Notes: a model not told the origin generated them from the letters alone. A DNA stretch of 64,000 nucleotides from Candidatus Electrothrix communis (GCA_030644725.1 CP130629.1:3301501-3365500); one strand, 5' to 3'; numbered from the stretch's first letter, positions 45,302 through 56,074 are shown. Program-made: numbers and translations.

Positions 45302-46756
45302 ATGAAAAAAGAAGTTTTCCCGATAGAGTTTGTCATCACTGCGCTGGAACAGGAGGTTGTTGATTACGCTGTGCCAGTAGTCGATTTGATTGCCGCACAG
45401 ACAAAGGATCCGCTCAAGGTGTTACTGGCAACTATATTGTCGGCACGGACCAAAGATGAGGTAACTGCTGCTGCTGCAAAGCGGCTGTTTGCTAAGGCAG
45501 ATTCACTTGAGGCGCTTGAACGCCTTTCTTTGGAAGAACTAGAAAAGATCATCTACCCTGTTGGTTTTTTTCGGAATAAGGCCAAATATCTTGCTAACCT
45601 ACCTGAGGTCATGAAGCGAGAGTTCAACGGGCGGATCCCTGATACGGTTGATGAGCTGGTGAAGCTCCCCGGCGTAGGGCGAAAAACAGCCAACCTCGTG
45701 GTGGCTGTGGCCTTTAACAAACCCACCATCTGCGTGGATACCCATGTCCATCGGATTATGAACCTTTGGGGATATGTCGAGACGACGACCCCTTTGCAAA
45801 CAGAGATGGCCCTGCGTGCAAAGTTGCCTGAGAAGTACTGGATAACCATCAATTCCTTGCTGGTTGCCTTTGGTCAAGGCATCTGTAAGCCGCGTGCGCC
45901 CCATTGTGATCGCTGTGTTATTGCGGAAGATTGCCCGCAACTTGGCGTGACTCCACGTAAGATTCCCGGTGCAAAGAGGGTGAGCTCAGGATCCAAATTT
46001 GTGTCCTGGAATGTCAATGGATTGCGTGCTGCGTTAAAGAAGGATAAGGGCTTTCTTGATGTGCTTCATGAACTTGATGCAGATATTTTTGCTGTGCAGG
46101 AAATCAAAGCCATGCCGGATCAACTTCCTGATGAGGTCAAGAATATCCCCGGATATACGGCATATTGGTATCCGGCGCAGAAAAAAGGGTATTCAGGAAC
46201 CGCTGTCTTTACCAGAAAGACGCCCAAGAATGTTATGTACGGCTTGGGAAAGGAAGCGTTTGATAGGGAGGGCAGGGTGTTGACCCTTGAGTTTGATGAT
46301 TTTTATTTTATCACTGCCTATTTCCCCAACTCCCAGCATGGGCTGAAACGACTGCAATACAAGCAGGATTTTAATATGGAAATCCTCCATTATATGAATC
46401 AGCTGGCGAAAAAAAAATCCGTCGTCCTTTGCGGTGATCTGAATGTGGCCCATAAGGAGATTGATCTTGCCAATCCTAAGACGAATGTGAAGAACCCCGG
46501 TTTCTGTCCAGAAGAAAGAGCCTGGATGGATGAAGTGATCAGGGCCGGTTATGTTGATACCTTTCGTTTATTCAATCAGGAACCGGAGCAATATACCTGG
46601 TGGAGCTACCGTTTTCATGCTCGGGCCAGGAATATTGGCTGGCGTATAGATTATTTTGTGGTGGACCCTGCCAGTCGGGACCGGGTTTGTTCTGCCGCTA
46701 TTCATGATGATGTGCTCGGATCGGATCATTGTCCGGTCAGCATTGAATTCACTTGA
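45302..46756 (+). CDS. Endonuclease III - exonuclease III fusion (base-excision repair)
   Basis: One uninterrupted 484-codon frame. Residues 1-213 are endonuclease III: HhH LPGVGRKTANLVV with catalytic Lys128, Asp146 in CVDTHVHR, and the [4Fe-4S] Cys set C195, C202, C205, C211 (C-x6-C-x2-C-x5-C). After a short linker (about 214-231), residues 232-484 are an ExoIII-type AP endonuclease: SWNVNGLRAA (N237), QEIKA (E267), GDLNVAH (D379, N381) and GSDHCPV (D475, H476). The glycosylase/AP lyase would leave a blocked 3' end that the second domain could clean. The two are normally separate genes (nth, xth). The LuxR-type regulator gene follows after 14 nt. Confidence 0.92.
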   Translation: MKKEVFPIEFVITALEQEVVDYAVPVVDLIAAQTKDPLKVLLATILSARTKDEVTAAAAKRLFAKADSLEALERLSLEELEKIIYPVGFFRNKAKYLANLPEVMKREFNGRIPDTVDELVKLPGVGRKTANLVVAVAFNKPTICVDTHVHRIMNLWGYVETTTPLQTEMALRAKLPEKYWITINSLLVAFGQGICKPRAPHCDRCVIAEDCPQLGVTPRKIPGAKRVSSGSKFVSWNVNGLRAALKKDKGFLDVLHELDADIFAVQEIKAMPDQLPDEVKNIPGYTAYWYPAQKKGYSGTAVFTRKTPKNVMYGLGKEAFDREGRVLTLEFDDFYFITAYFPNSQHGLKRLQYKQDFNMEILHYMNQLAKKKSVVLCGDLNVAHKEIDLANPKTNVKNPGFCPEERAWMDEVIRAGYVDTFRLFNQEPEQYTWWSYRFHARARNIGWRIDYFVVDPASRDRVCSAAIHDDVLGSDHCPVSIEFT

Positions 46757-46770
46757 CTTGGTGACTCGGT

Positions 46771-47421
46771 ATGGAATTATATTGTATCGTTATTGCAGAT
46801 GATCATAGTCTGATCAGGCAGGGAATAAAGGCCATGATCGGCCAGGAACCGGGCTTGCAAGTGATTGCTGAGGCTGCTGATGGTCGTGAACTTTTGAATA
46901 TCTTGGAAGAAGTCCGGCCGGATATGGTTATCGTCGATATATCCATGCCGCAGATCAGCGGTATTGAGGCAGTGGGGACAATTCATAGATTATACCCTGC
47001 TGTACGGATTCTCGTTCTGACCATGCATTCCAATACCCAGTATTGTTATCATGCTGTGTCCGCAGGTGCGCACGGGTATTTGCTGAAAGATGATTCAGAT
47101 ACGGAATTGCTCCCAGCTATTCAACAGATACGGGACGGAGAGCTCTATGTGAGTCCGCAATTAGCTGCGGAAGTTACCCGTGAAATGGCTTCAGCCCTCC
47201 AGGATCAAAAGGAGACACCTCTTGTTCATTTGACCAAGAGAGAGAAGGAAGTGTTGCAGTTGGTGGTGAATGGCTTGACCAGTAAACAGATAGGAGACAA
47301 GCTTTTTCTCAGCCCAAGGACAGTGGGCCACCATCGCTCAAGCCTTCTGAAAAAGTTTAATATGAAGAATAGTGTGGATTTGGCAAATTATGTTGTAAAA
47401 AATTCTCTTATTATTAGGTAG
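46771..47421 (+). CDS. NarL/FixJ-type response regulator
   Basis: 216 residues: a receiver domain (1-120) with the acidic pair in IADDH, phosphorylatable Asp in VIVDISMP near residue 55 and Lys in LLKDD near 107, then a LuxR-type HTH (about 150-210; LTKREKEVLQLVVNGLTSKQIG). It would bind DNA on phosphorylation. No histidine kinase gene is adjacent, so its input is unknown. The spacing of 14 nt from the nth-xth gene suggests possible co-transcription. Confidence 0.9.
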   Translation: MELYCIVIADDHSLIRQGIKAMIGQEPGLQVIAEAADGRELLNILEEVRPDMVIVDISMPQISGIEAVGTIHRLYPAVRILVLTMHSNTQYCYHAVSAGAHGYLLKDDSDTELLPAIQQIRDGELYVSPQLAAEVTREMASALQDQKETPLVHLTKREKEVLQLVVNGLTSKQIGDKLFLSPRTVGHHRSSLLKKFNMKNSVDLANYVVKNSLIIR

Positions 47422-47477
47422 TGATAGTTTTCAATATCAATTGCTTGCCCTAAAGATGAGTATATATACCTATATGA

Positions 47478-47507
47478 AATTGGGTATATCTCCCAATTGT
47501 TTTTTTC
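47478..47507 (+). terminator. Intrinsic terminator after the response-regulator gene
   Basis: AATTGGG (47478-47484) and CCCAATT (47492-47498) flank a 7-nt loop and are followed by GTTTTTTTC. Confidence 0.75.
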
Positions 47508-47621
47508 TTTTTTTTTCTTTAAATAAAAGAATAACATTTGTTTTGATCCGTTGCCTTTGATGCATAGAGAACAGAAGGTGCGGACCGCTGAGGGAATTAA
47601 ACACTCTGTAGGGGGCAAAGA

Positions 47622-47894
47622 ATGAATAAACTTGATCTGGTAAAGGCACTTGCTCAGTCCGCAAATATCAGTAAAGCAGACGCTGAACGCGGTTTAGTTA
47701 GCTTACTGGAAACTATGAAAGAGGCTATTGAGGTTGGCGAGCGCGTAAATCTTGTCGGTTTTGGCAGCTTTTCTGTTATTGATAGGGCGCCGCGTGTGGG
47801 GCGCAACCCGAAGACTGGTGAGCAGGTCAGAATACCTCCTCGACGCAGTGTTAAATTTTGCCCTGGCCAGGCGCTCAAACAAAAATTTTTTTAA
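47622..47894 (+). CDS. HU/IHF-family DNA-binding protein
   Basis: 90 residues with the typical HU fold: NKLDLVKALAQSANIS at the N-terminus, VGFGSFSV, and the DNA-bending arm with RNPKTGEQVRIPPRRSVKF. It would bind and bend DNA in the nucleoid. It follows a GGGGG ribosome site. A hairpin terminator lies about 50 nt downstream. HU and IHF subunits cannot be separated with certainty from sequence; the pattern fits HU better. Confidence 0.93.
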   Translation: MNKLDLVKALAQSANISKADAERGLVSLLETMKEAIEVGERVNLVGFGSFSVIDRAPRVGRNPKTGEQVRIPPRRSVKFCPGQALKQKFF

Positions 47895-47910
47895 TCCATA
47901 GTTTGCCCGG

Positions 47911-47932
47911 TGTCCCCAGGTTCCTGGGGACA
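47911..47932. other. 10-bp hairpin downstream of the HU gene
   Basis: TGTCCCCAGG (47911-47920) and CCTGGGGACA (47923-47932) form a perfect stem with a 2-nt loop. It has no T-run. Confidence 0.55.
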
Positions 47933-47945
47933 ATGTTCCGCACTC

Positions 47946-47990
47946 AAGGCGGCTGTCATCTGCTCAAGATGAACCAGCCGCCTTTCTTTT
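47946..47990 (+). terminator. Intrinsic terminator overlapping the end of lgt
   Basis: AAGGCGGCTG (47946-47955) pairs with CAGCCGCCTT (47975-47984), with a second CATCT/AGATG step inside, and TTTCTTTT follows. It ends the HU transcript. The last codons of lgt, read on the other strand, run through this structure. Confidence 0.72.
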
Positions 47991-48788
47991 GCGTACCGTC
48001 CAAAGGATAATCCCCATACCCACTAAAATCGCACTCAGTACCTGCCCCATCGTCATGCCGAACAAAACCGTGCCAAGATGTGCATCAGGCTCACGGACAA
48101 ATTCGACAAGGAAACGGAAAAAACCGTAGAGAATCATGGCTAGGGCTGTCATGGATCCGTGTGGCCAGTGGGAGAGTTGTTTCCCGTCCTGATCGACCTG
48201 CCAGGGTTTTCCTTTAAGCAACCAGAGTACGATAAATATAATAATTCCTTCCAGAAAAGCCTCATAAAGCTGGGAAGGATGCCTGGGAAGCGGGCCGCCG
48301 TAAGGAAACACCATGCCCCAGGGAAGATCCGTTGTCCTGCCGAACAGTTCTCCGTTGATGAAATTGCCGAGCCTGCCGAACCCGACACCAATGGGCGCGG
48401 TGACCGTGTACATGTCGATAATTTTCCAAGGATCAAGATCATGTCGCCTGCTGTAGATGGCCAAGGCGATCAGCACGCCTAGGGCTCCGCCGTGAAAAGA
48501 CATTCCTCCTTGCCAGGTGGCGAATATTTCCAGGGGATGCTTGAGGAAATAGGGGAGGTTGTAAAAAAGGACATACCCCAGCCTGCCGCCGAGAACAACT
48601 CCGGCGACGATGGCGATATTCAGGTTGTCCAGATGTTCGAGCAGTCGATCCCACTTAAATTTCTTGGCCTGATAGCTGACCAGCAGGTAGCAGGCTACGA
48701 ACCCTATGATGTACATCAGGCCGTACCAGCGAACATGGAAAGGGCCGAGAGAAAAAAGGATCGGATCGATTTGAGGGAAGGTGAGCAT
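47964..48788 (-). CDS. lgt: Prolipoprotein diacylglyceryl transferase
   Basis: Lgt attaches diacylglycerol to the lipobox cysteine of prolipoproteins in the inner membrane. It has 274 residues and seven predicted membrane segments. The motif HGGALGVLIAL and the Lgt signature GRLGNFINGELFGRTTD are present. Several lipoproteins in this window (Pal, the 79-aa lipoprotein) are substrates. Its start context is weak. The gene is followed convergently by HU, sharing terminator sequence. Confidence 0.95.
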   Translation of the reverse strand: MLTFPQIDPILFSLGPFHVRWYGLMYIIGFVACYLLVSYQAKKFKWDRLLEHLDNLNIAIVAGVVLGGRLGYVLFYNLPYFLKHPLEIFATWQGGMSFHGGALGVLIALAIYSRRHDLDPWKIIDMYTVTAPIGVGFGRLGNFINGELFGRTTDLPWGMVFPYGGPLPRHPSQLYEAFLEGIIIFIVLWLLKGKPWQVDQDGKQLSHWPHGSMTALAMILYGFFRFLVEFVREPDAHLGTVLFGMTMGQVLSAILVGMGIILWTVRKRKAAGSS

Positions 48789-48813
48789 AGTCTGTTTATT
48801 GGTTTTTTATGTA

Positions 48814-48932
48814 GTAGGGGCACGACGAGTCGTGCCCTGGGGAAATCGCAGCATTTCCCGGCAGGCACAGGGACCAGCCCCTACCCGAAATCAATATTAT
48901 TCTGTAGGGTGCGAACCCCTGTGTTCGCCCCT
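48814..48932. repeat. Cluster of three hairpin repeats
   Basis: A plus-strand GTAGGGGCACGAC/GTCGTGCCC hairpin (48814-48837), a minus-strand copy of the GTAGGGGC type (48861-48884) and a GTAGGG(T)GCGAAC.../GTTCGCCC hairpin (48904-48932). The last overlaps the end of the next gene. Confidence 0.75.
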
Positions 48933-49739
48933 GATCGTCTCACGAAATAGGGCATTCAGCTCTTCAGCGACTTCAGTACGCTCGTTGATGTCAGGACGCC
49001 CTTGCCCATGAAAGGCGGTGCCATGTCGTTCCGTCTCCGTGCTGATAAAGGCATTAATCTCAGGGATCGGATCGCCAAGGCCGAGTTCCGGGGTAACACG
49101 TTTTGTCTCCAGAAGGCTGGCGATACTTTGGCGAATATCTGAAGGAGCAACCGACTCCACGAGGTGCTCGAACTCTACCGGCGGAATCCCCCTGCCCTCC
49201 TCAATGTAGCGTATCGCAAGCAGCGGACGCAACACGTAAAAGTACTTCTTGAGCTTGACCTTGTCACGAAAGAGGTACTCGCGGGCGTTTCTTCGTGCCA
49301 TGTGGCTGTAATGGTAGCAGAGGGCTACGTTGTTTATTGCCGGTGGCGCGAGATTTCTGAGCTTCGCCGCAAAATCTCCTTGCTCAATGTAGCGAATGGG
49401 ACTGTTGAGCCATTCCAATAAGGCTCCGTTTGTTCGGGTGAACAGGTAGAGGGCCTTGCGCAAATCCCAGCCGGAGCAGTCAATTTCATCGACGATTGGG
49501 TACTCGATCACGTCCCGCCGCCGCTCTATATCAAAGGAGAGATACCAGTCTTCCTCGTGAACGTATATGAAGCGAACATCATAGTCCGAATCCGGGGATG
49601 CGAAACCCCAGGCCCGACTGCCGGATTCGCAGCAATAGAGAATGCGAACCTTGTGCTCGCGCTCGGCATCGGCGAGACGGCGGGAGATCTCTTGGGAAAT
49701 CTCTGGGTTGATTTCTCGATTGGAGAGCCTGGTTTCCAT
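48897..49739 (-). CDS. Nucleotidyltransferase, DNA polymerase beta superfamily (YcgL/RlaP type)
   Basis: 280 residues. The nucleotidyltransferase signature ESGSRAWGFASPDSDYDVRFIY (with GS...D.D for metal) near residues 38-60 and the downstream EWLNSPI, YHYSHMARRNAREYL pattern match PF10127-type proteins, called RlaP or YcgL. The substrate is not known. The final eleven residues (RGEHRGSHPTE) and the stop are encoded by the repeat at 48904-48932, so the original C-terminus has been replaced or extended. Confidence 0.82.
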   Translation of the reverse strand: METRLSNREINPEISQEISRRLADAEREHKVRILYCCESGSRAWGFASPDSDYDVRFIYVHEEDWYLSFDIERRRDVIEYPIVDEIDCSGWDLRKALYLFTRTNGALLEWLNSPIRYIEQGDFAAKLRNLAPPAINNVALCYHYSHMARRNAREYLFRDKVKLKKYFYVLRPLLAIRYIEEGRGIPPVEFEHLVESVAPSDIRQSIASLLETKRVTPELGLGDPIPEINAFISTETERHGTAFHGQGRPDINERTEVAEELNALFRETIRGEHRGSHPTE

Positions 49740-49788
49740 GATGTTTAGCGAGTATAGCAGGTTACAGCTTGGTTTTGTTTCAGAACGA

Positions 49789-50208
49789 TTATTTGATTTT
49801 TTTTGAAATGCTATTTAACTCCTTCAATAGCAAGGATTCAGATTTTCCTGTAGACTTTGATAATTCAGAGAGTATATCAGAGTCGAAATCAATATCATAT
49901 TTAATCGCAGTGGATTCACAACCGCAGCAAGATGCAGTATCCACAATCCATTTATTCATATAGGTTTTAAAAAAAGCAAAATCAATGGAAGATTCTCGTT
50001 TAAGGTGATGTCGGATTATATTTTGCACATCGTCGTCAGATCGTTGACTTTCAGGAACACCCTTAATCTGAAATAAATTTCTTTTAAAACCAGTTACTTC
50101 TCCACATTGAGTACATAATGAGGGTTTAAGCTTGGAAAACTTGTTGTCTTTAAGAATTTCTTTTGATTCTAGACCATTAAGCTTCTTGATTGAAATAGTT
50201 GTTTCCAT
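49789..50208 (-). CDS. Small protein with two CxxC-type pairs
   Basis: 139 residues with Cys pairs CTQC (about 32-35) and CCGC (about 94-97), which could form a zinc ribbon. The middle and C-terminal parts are helical and charged (SDILSELSKSTGKSESLLLKELNS). No family was recognised. It has no clear ribosome site. It belongs to a run of small minus-strand genes separated by repeats. Composition is AT-richer than the neighbouring housekeeping genes, consistent with recent acquisition. Confidence 0.6.
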   Translation of the reverse strand: METTISIKKLNGLESKEILKDNKFSKLKPSLCTQCGEVTGFKRNLFQIKGVPESQRSDDDVQNIIRHHLKRESSIDFAFFKTYMNKWIVDTASCCGCESTAIKYDIDFDSDILSELSKSTGKSESLLLKELNSISKKIK

Positions 50209-50267
50209 AATATATTGTTGTTTTTTGAGTGGCTAACTGTTTCAGTAAACATTCATCTCGACCCTCA

Positions 50268-50332
50268 GTTGCGTAGGTCGGATTGAGTACAACGAAATCA
50301 GAAAAGTTAAGAAATACGAGGTGTCTTGCTAC
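50268..50332 (+). repeat. Dispersed repeat family B, copy 1
   Basis: GTTGCGTAGG, then ATTGAGTACAACGAAATCAG, then TTAAGAAATACGAGGTGTC. Related copies at 51496 and 52316 share the core AACGAAATCAGA. It lies between two accessory genes. Confidence 0.72.
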
Positions 50333-50360
50333 GGAATAAGGCAACGGTTATTTTGCCTGA

Positions 50361-51119
50361 TCAATGATTTGCAAACCAAATAACATAACTTCTTAAGGGC
50401 TGAAAATTCGCACCTTTTTGATCCATTGCCTCAAGATCGGCCAGTGGAAAAACATAATTTGACTTCTTCTTTGTAACTTTGACGAAAATGCCCCGCAAGT
50501 CATCAATGTATGAGTCTATTTTTTCTACCGTTATTCTGTCGCCCACTCGTAAAGGGCCTCTCTCTTGCAGCTCTTCAACCTCAGCTTGGAAAGGAAAGGT
50601 TAACACCTGACGCAGGTGTTTATCCCAGGCTTCAAGGGCAGCTTCATCATCTAAGGCAATCTCGCGTAATACTTCTTTGATACCTTCTCCTTCTTTGCCC
50701 AAATGATCCCAAGCGTGTTTTTCGTAAAGAATGCCGATTATTTCATCAACGTCATCTCTCGTATCGCGAGGTTCTGTTTTTTCAACATCAGTGGCGTAGG
50801 TATAGTATTGATGGTCTGGTAAAAAGTCAGGAATTGCGTTTTTGATGACGACAATTCAATGAGTTGCGATGCGAAAAAAGGGTTTTTGGGACTTTTTACG
50901 AATCCATCAGTATTGGTTCCAACCGAATCCTTCCAGTTCACAGTCTGTTATATGTGAGTCAGGTATGTTTTTTAATGTCAGGCTGTCCCAGTTGATATAA
51001 AGAAGATTATCTTCCTCGATTTCCGCAATCCTGCCTTGCCATCCGCCGATATCCATTCCAGTGTCTGGATCTTTAACACCTGCTTTCACCACAACGGAAT
51101 CATTGAGTTGGAAATTCAT
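50361..51119 (-). pseudogene. Calcium-binding-protein-like gene split by a MITE
   Basis: Two fragments of one gene. The 5' part (51119-50915) encodes MNFQLNDSVVVKAGV, GGWQGRIAEIEED and LEGFGWNQY. The 3' part (50803-50361) encodes TEPRDTRDDVDEIIGIL, FPFQAEVEELQERGPLRVGD and DDLRGIFVKV, ending in a WFANH-type terminus. Removing the 99-bp insert and one 6-bp duplication joins them in frame, giving 217 residues. From memory the family is annotated calcium-binding protein; function is not established. As it stands, translation ends at a TGA at the left junction. The 3' part alone lacks a normal start codon (a TTG at 50702 is the only one). Confidence 0.75.
50810..50908. mobile_element. 99-bp MITE with terminal inverted repeats and 6-bp target duplication
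   Basis: GATGGTCTGGTAAAAAGTC (50810-50828) faces GACTTTTTACGAATCCATC (50890-50908), matching at 16 of 19 positions. AGTATT lies directly outside on both sides (50804-50809 and 50909-50914). There is no coding capacity. A single arm, GATGGATTCGTAAAAAGT, is also at 52295-52312. The element interrupts the gene at 50361-51119. Confidence 0.87.
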
Positions 51120-51194
51120 AACATGTTCTTATGTTTTAACGTTGAATGCATAAGTGATTATCCGCTTTCGTTTCACTCAAGCGGATCTACTCTG

Positions 51195-51479
51195 CTAAAG
51201 ATCATTTCTTTGTTCTTCAATCCAAGCTACGATGCAGGTCTTAAAGTCATGCCACCCTGACCCGTCGTAGTGCTCTAGCTCCTCAATTTCCATAAGCAAC
51301 TTTGCGATCCGAGCTAGATTTATATCCGATTGAGGTTTTACTTTCATGAGATTGAGAACCTTCTTTGAGATTTCCAATTCTGGCTTGAAGAGCGGTTCGT
51401 TCGTTGCGTGGTGACTAAAGTACGAGGACACTCTTTGGGCGTATTCGATGCTTGGCCATTTTACTTTTGTGTTGCCCAC
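51195..51479 (-). CDS. Small hypothetical protein (94 aa)
   Basis: Starts with GTG preceded by an excellent GGAGGAG at 6-nt spacing. The sequence is helical and charged, with SSYFSHHATNEPLFK and LLMEIEELEHYDGSGWHDF. No family was recognised. It belongs to the same minus-strand accessory cluster and follows a family B repeat just upstream. Confidence 0.6.
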   Translation of the reverse strand: MGNTKVKWPSIEYAQRVSSYFSHHATNEPLFKPELEISKKVLNLMKVKPQSDINLARIAKLLMEIEELEHYDGSGWHDFKTCIVAWIEEQRNDL

Positions 51480-51495
51480 CTGTGGCTCCTCCGTA

Positions 51496-51552
51496 GTTGT
51501 GTAGGGCTAATTGAGTGCAACGAAATCAGACAGGTTAAGAAATGATTTGTCC
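51496..51552 (+). repeat. Dispersed repeat family B, copy 2
   Basis: GTTGTGTAGG, ATTGAGTGCAACGAAATCAG, GTTAAGAAATG, diverging afterwards. Located between the 94-aa gene and the DUF1566 gene. Confidence 0.7.
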
Positions 51553-51583
51553 GCTTTCAAGACCTACTCTACTTGTAAAATTG

Positions 51584-52273
51584 TCAACGTACACAGCGCG
51601 TGAAATATGAATAAGGCTGATAAAACACATAGGCTTCGCCATCATTAAAATCAATAGCTATTCTATAGATTGAGCTTTCATACGATGTCCAATATCTGTC
51701 CGTATCAGCATGAAATGATGCATCAATTGTTGGTGATTCATAACTCCCCTCTGAACCACATTTAAATGGTTGAGTCGGATAATCTTTCAATGGTGTGGGT
51801 GTACCGTCTGTGCATACTACCAAACCTTTCAGTTCATCATAAGAAGGAAGGTACCAGTCTGAATAATTACCTAACTCTAATTCATCGCAATAAGTAATCG
51901 CTGCTGCATACTGTCTTTTAATTTCATCATCTGCTTGCTGCCACATCTTGCCACCATGCATAATTGTACATGCTGAATTACCTGTATCACCTCCAACGCA
52001 TTTTCCACAGTTATCCAAGTAAGCATCACCATCCCAAACTCCATTACAATCTTGGGCACAAGCTATTTCTCCAGTGGTACCACCAACACAAAGACCACAG
52101 TTGTCTAAATATGCAGCGCCCTTTCTTACATGATTGCAGTCATGTTTAACAAGAAGCAGAAGTGACATTGTTGGGATTAGGTTTGAATTTTTTGCTAATC
52201 CTTGAGAGCAAAAGAAAAAAATAAATATAACTGCAAGAGAGATTTGTAAACGAATTACCAGTACCGACTTCAT
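51584..52273 (-). CDS. Exported DUF1566 (Lcl-type) protein with Cys-rich repeats
   Basis: 229 residues. A signal peptide (about 1-27) is followed by two copies of a Cys-rich unit (AYLDNCGLCVGG and DAYLDNCGKCVGG), then a C-terminal DUF1566 domain: YAAAITYCDELELGNYSDWYLPSYDEL and RYWTSYESS. DUF1566 proteins are secreted or surface proteins; function unknown. The gene is short of the usual multi-repeat length. Confidence 0.72.
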   Translation of the reverse strand: MKSVLVIRLQISLAVIFIFFFCSQGLAKNSNLIPTMSLLLLVKHDCNHVRKGAAYLDNCGLCVGGTTGEIACAQDCNGVWDGDAYLDNCGKCVGGDTGNSACTIMHGGKMWQQADDEIKRQYAAAITYCDELELGNYSDWYLPSYDELKGLVVCTDGTPTPLKDYPTQPFKCGSEGSYESPTIDASFHADTDRYWTSYESSIYRIAIDFNDGEAYVFYQPYSYFTRCVR

Positions 52274-52294
52274 AATATTTTTTCTTTTAACTTT

Positions 52295-54605
<2,311 letters not shown>

Positions 54606-54653
54606 AATGCTATTCTCTCCTGAATTGTTCTGATTGATTTTCTTTGTATTATC

Positions 54654-54720
54654 GTAGGGGCAGGCCCCTGCGCCTGCCCGCTCAATGCATCGCACGGAAC
54701 GTTTAGGGCGAACACAGGGG
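54654..54720 (+). repeat. Dispersed hairpin repeats (two types)
   Basis: GTAGGGGCAGG...CCTGCCC (54654-54679) and a partial AGGGCGAACACAGGGG (54705-54720) like that at 27816. They fill most of the gap between the tautomerase gene and the Gln-rich protein gene. Confidence 0.72.
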
Positions 54721-54764
54721 GTATCCTTTACGTGGCTGGGATCAGGTGTTTTTTGTTGAAACCC

Positions 54765-55763
54765 CTACCATAATTTTTTCCACAATTCTTTCATTTTGGC
54801 CAAGGGGCCCTTGGGTTTTTCTTCAGGATTTTGCACTGGATTTTGCACAGGTTGCTGAGGTGGTTGGCTCTGTTGTTGTTCCGGTTTTTCAACAGAATTT
54901 GTTGGATCGGCCTGATGCTGTTGTACGTTGCCTGAAGACGTGTTACCGTTTGGAGTGCCGAGACGGTTAGGTTGAAAAAAGAGGCGATCTCCGCCCTGTT
55001 CGCAGGTTCCGGTAATTTTCGTCCCCTGCGGAGTCGTCAGCTGAACCTCGTCACCGGCCCTTTTACCTTCACAGGTTTTGTAGGCTGCCTCTGGCGGGTT
55101 TGCCTTGCCGTTGCCACGTTCGGCCTGCTGAGGCTGTTGCTGCTGATTGCCGTAGGAGCTGTTATTCTTGTTTTGACGGGGGGCTTGCTGTTGGGTGTTA
55201 GGCTCCTGTTGCTGCTGGACATTGGAATGCATGCCCTCGGGCGGCGTGCTCTGTTGCTGATAATGGGGGGCTTGCTGCTGGGGGTCGGGCTGACTGCTCC
55301 CGTTCCGAAGTTTCTGATACTGACCTCCCTTATGCGTTTTCATGCCAGCGTGGATGCCAGCGTTCATGCCTGGAGGAGAATCGGGACGCAGGTAGAGTCG
55401 GTCCCCGTCTGATTGGCATGTTCCAGAGACCGTTTCCCCTGTGGGGATGGTGACTTGTGCTGCATCTCCAATCTTTTTGCCGATACATTCCTGGTATGCT
55501 GCAGGCGGTATCCTGCTTACCTGGCGGAGGTGGTCCGGGATGAGGATAAGGCGTCCATCTTGCTGCTGTTTGCACTGTCCCGAGATAGTGTTCCCCGTCT
55601 CGGTGACAAAGCTCGATTTTTCATCGGGCTGTTTGCCCTCACAGGCTGTATAGGCCTCAAGTGGTGGTTTGGATATGCTGTTTTGTGGTTGTGCAAAGGC
55701 ATTGACAGACCAGGTCGTTGCCAGAGACAGGGTAAGGATTGCCGTTTTCTTGGTACAGATCAT
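54765..55763 (-). CDS. Gln-rich exported protein with three two-Cys repeats
   Basis: 332 residues from the ATG at 55763, which begins a good signal peptide (ending NAFAQ); a longer frame from 55853 is not favoured. Three ~45-residue units have the form (A)AY.xC.GK...G..I.G.C...D.L...P, beginning LEAYTACEGK, PPAAYQECIGK and EAAYKTCEGK. Units 1 and 2 are adjacent; unit 3 follows a Gln/Pro/Asn-rich linker of about 75 residues with runs of QQQ. The C-terminus is Pro/Gln-rich and basic. Each unit has one Cys pair, suggesting a disulfide fold in the periplasm. The domain is known from short secreted proteins; function is unknown. Confidence 0.72.
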   Translation of the reverse strand: MICTKKTAILTLSLATTWSVNAFAQPQNSISKPPLEAYTACEGKQPDEKSSFVTETGNTISGQCKQQQDGRLILIPDHLRQVSRIPPAAYQECIGKKIGDAAQVTIPTGETVSGTCQSDGDRLYLRPDSPPGMNAGIHAGMKTHKGGQYQKLRNGSSQPDPQQQAPHYQQQSTPPEGMHSNVQQQQEPNTQQQAPRQNKNNSSYGNQQQQPQQAERGNGKANPPEAAYKTCEGKRAGDEVQLTTPQGTKITGTCEQGGDRLFFQPNRLGTPNGNTSSGNVQQHQADPTNSVEKPEQQQSQPPQQPVQNPVQNPEEKPKGPLAKMKELWKKLW

Positions 55764-56074
55764 TGAAAAGTCCTCTTGTTTGAAGATGAGTTTTATTCTG
55801 CATTTCAGAAAGGATTGTGTACGGGCTTGTCCAATTCCGGGGCCGCAGGCCATAACCGATAAAGACTATTAAAGCGTAACAGACAGTTACGAACTGGCAG
55901 AATACAGCATTTTTATGTCCGGTGCAATCAACAGAGAGAATGATTTTTGCTCCTGATTTGATTCACCTCTTTTCTTCACTTATTGCTTAACGCTTTGTGG
56001 TATGCTATATTTCTTTACTTTTGAATTCAATTATTAAAATTTATCAATACCTTTTGTGCCCAACGGAGCTTTTT

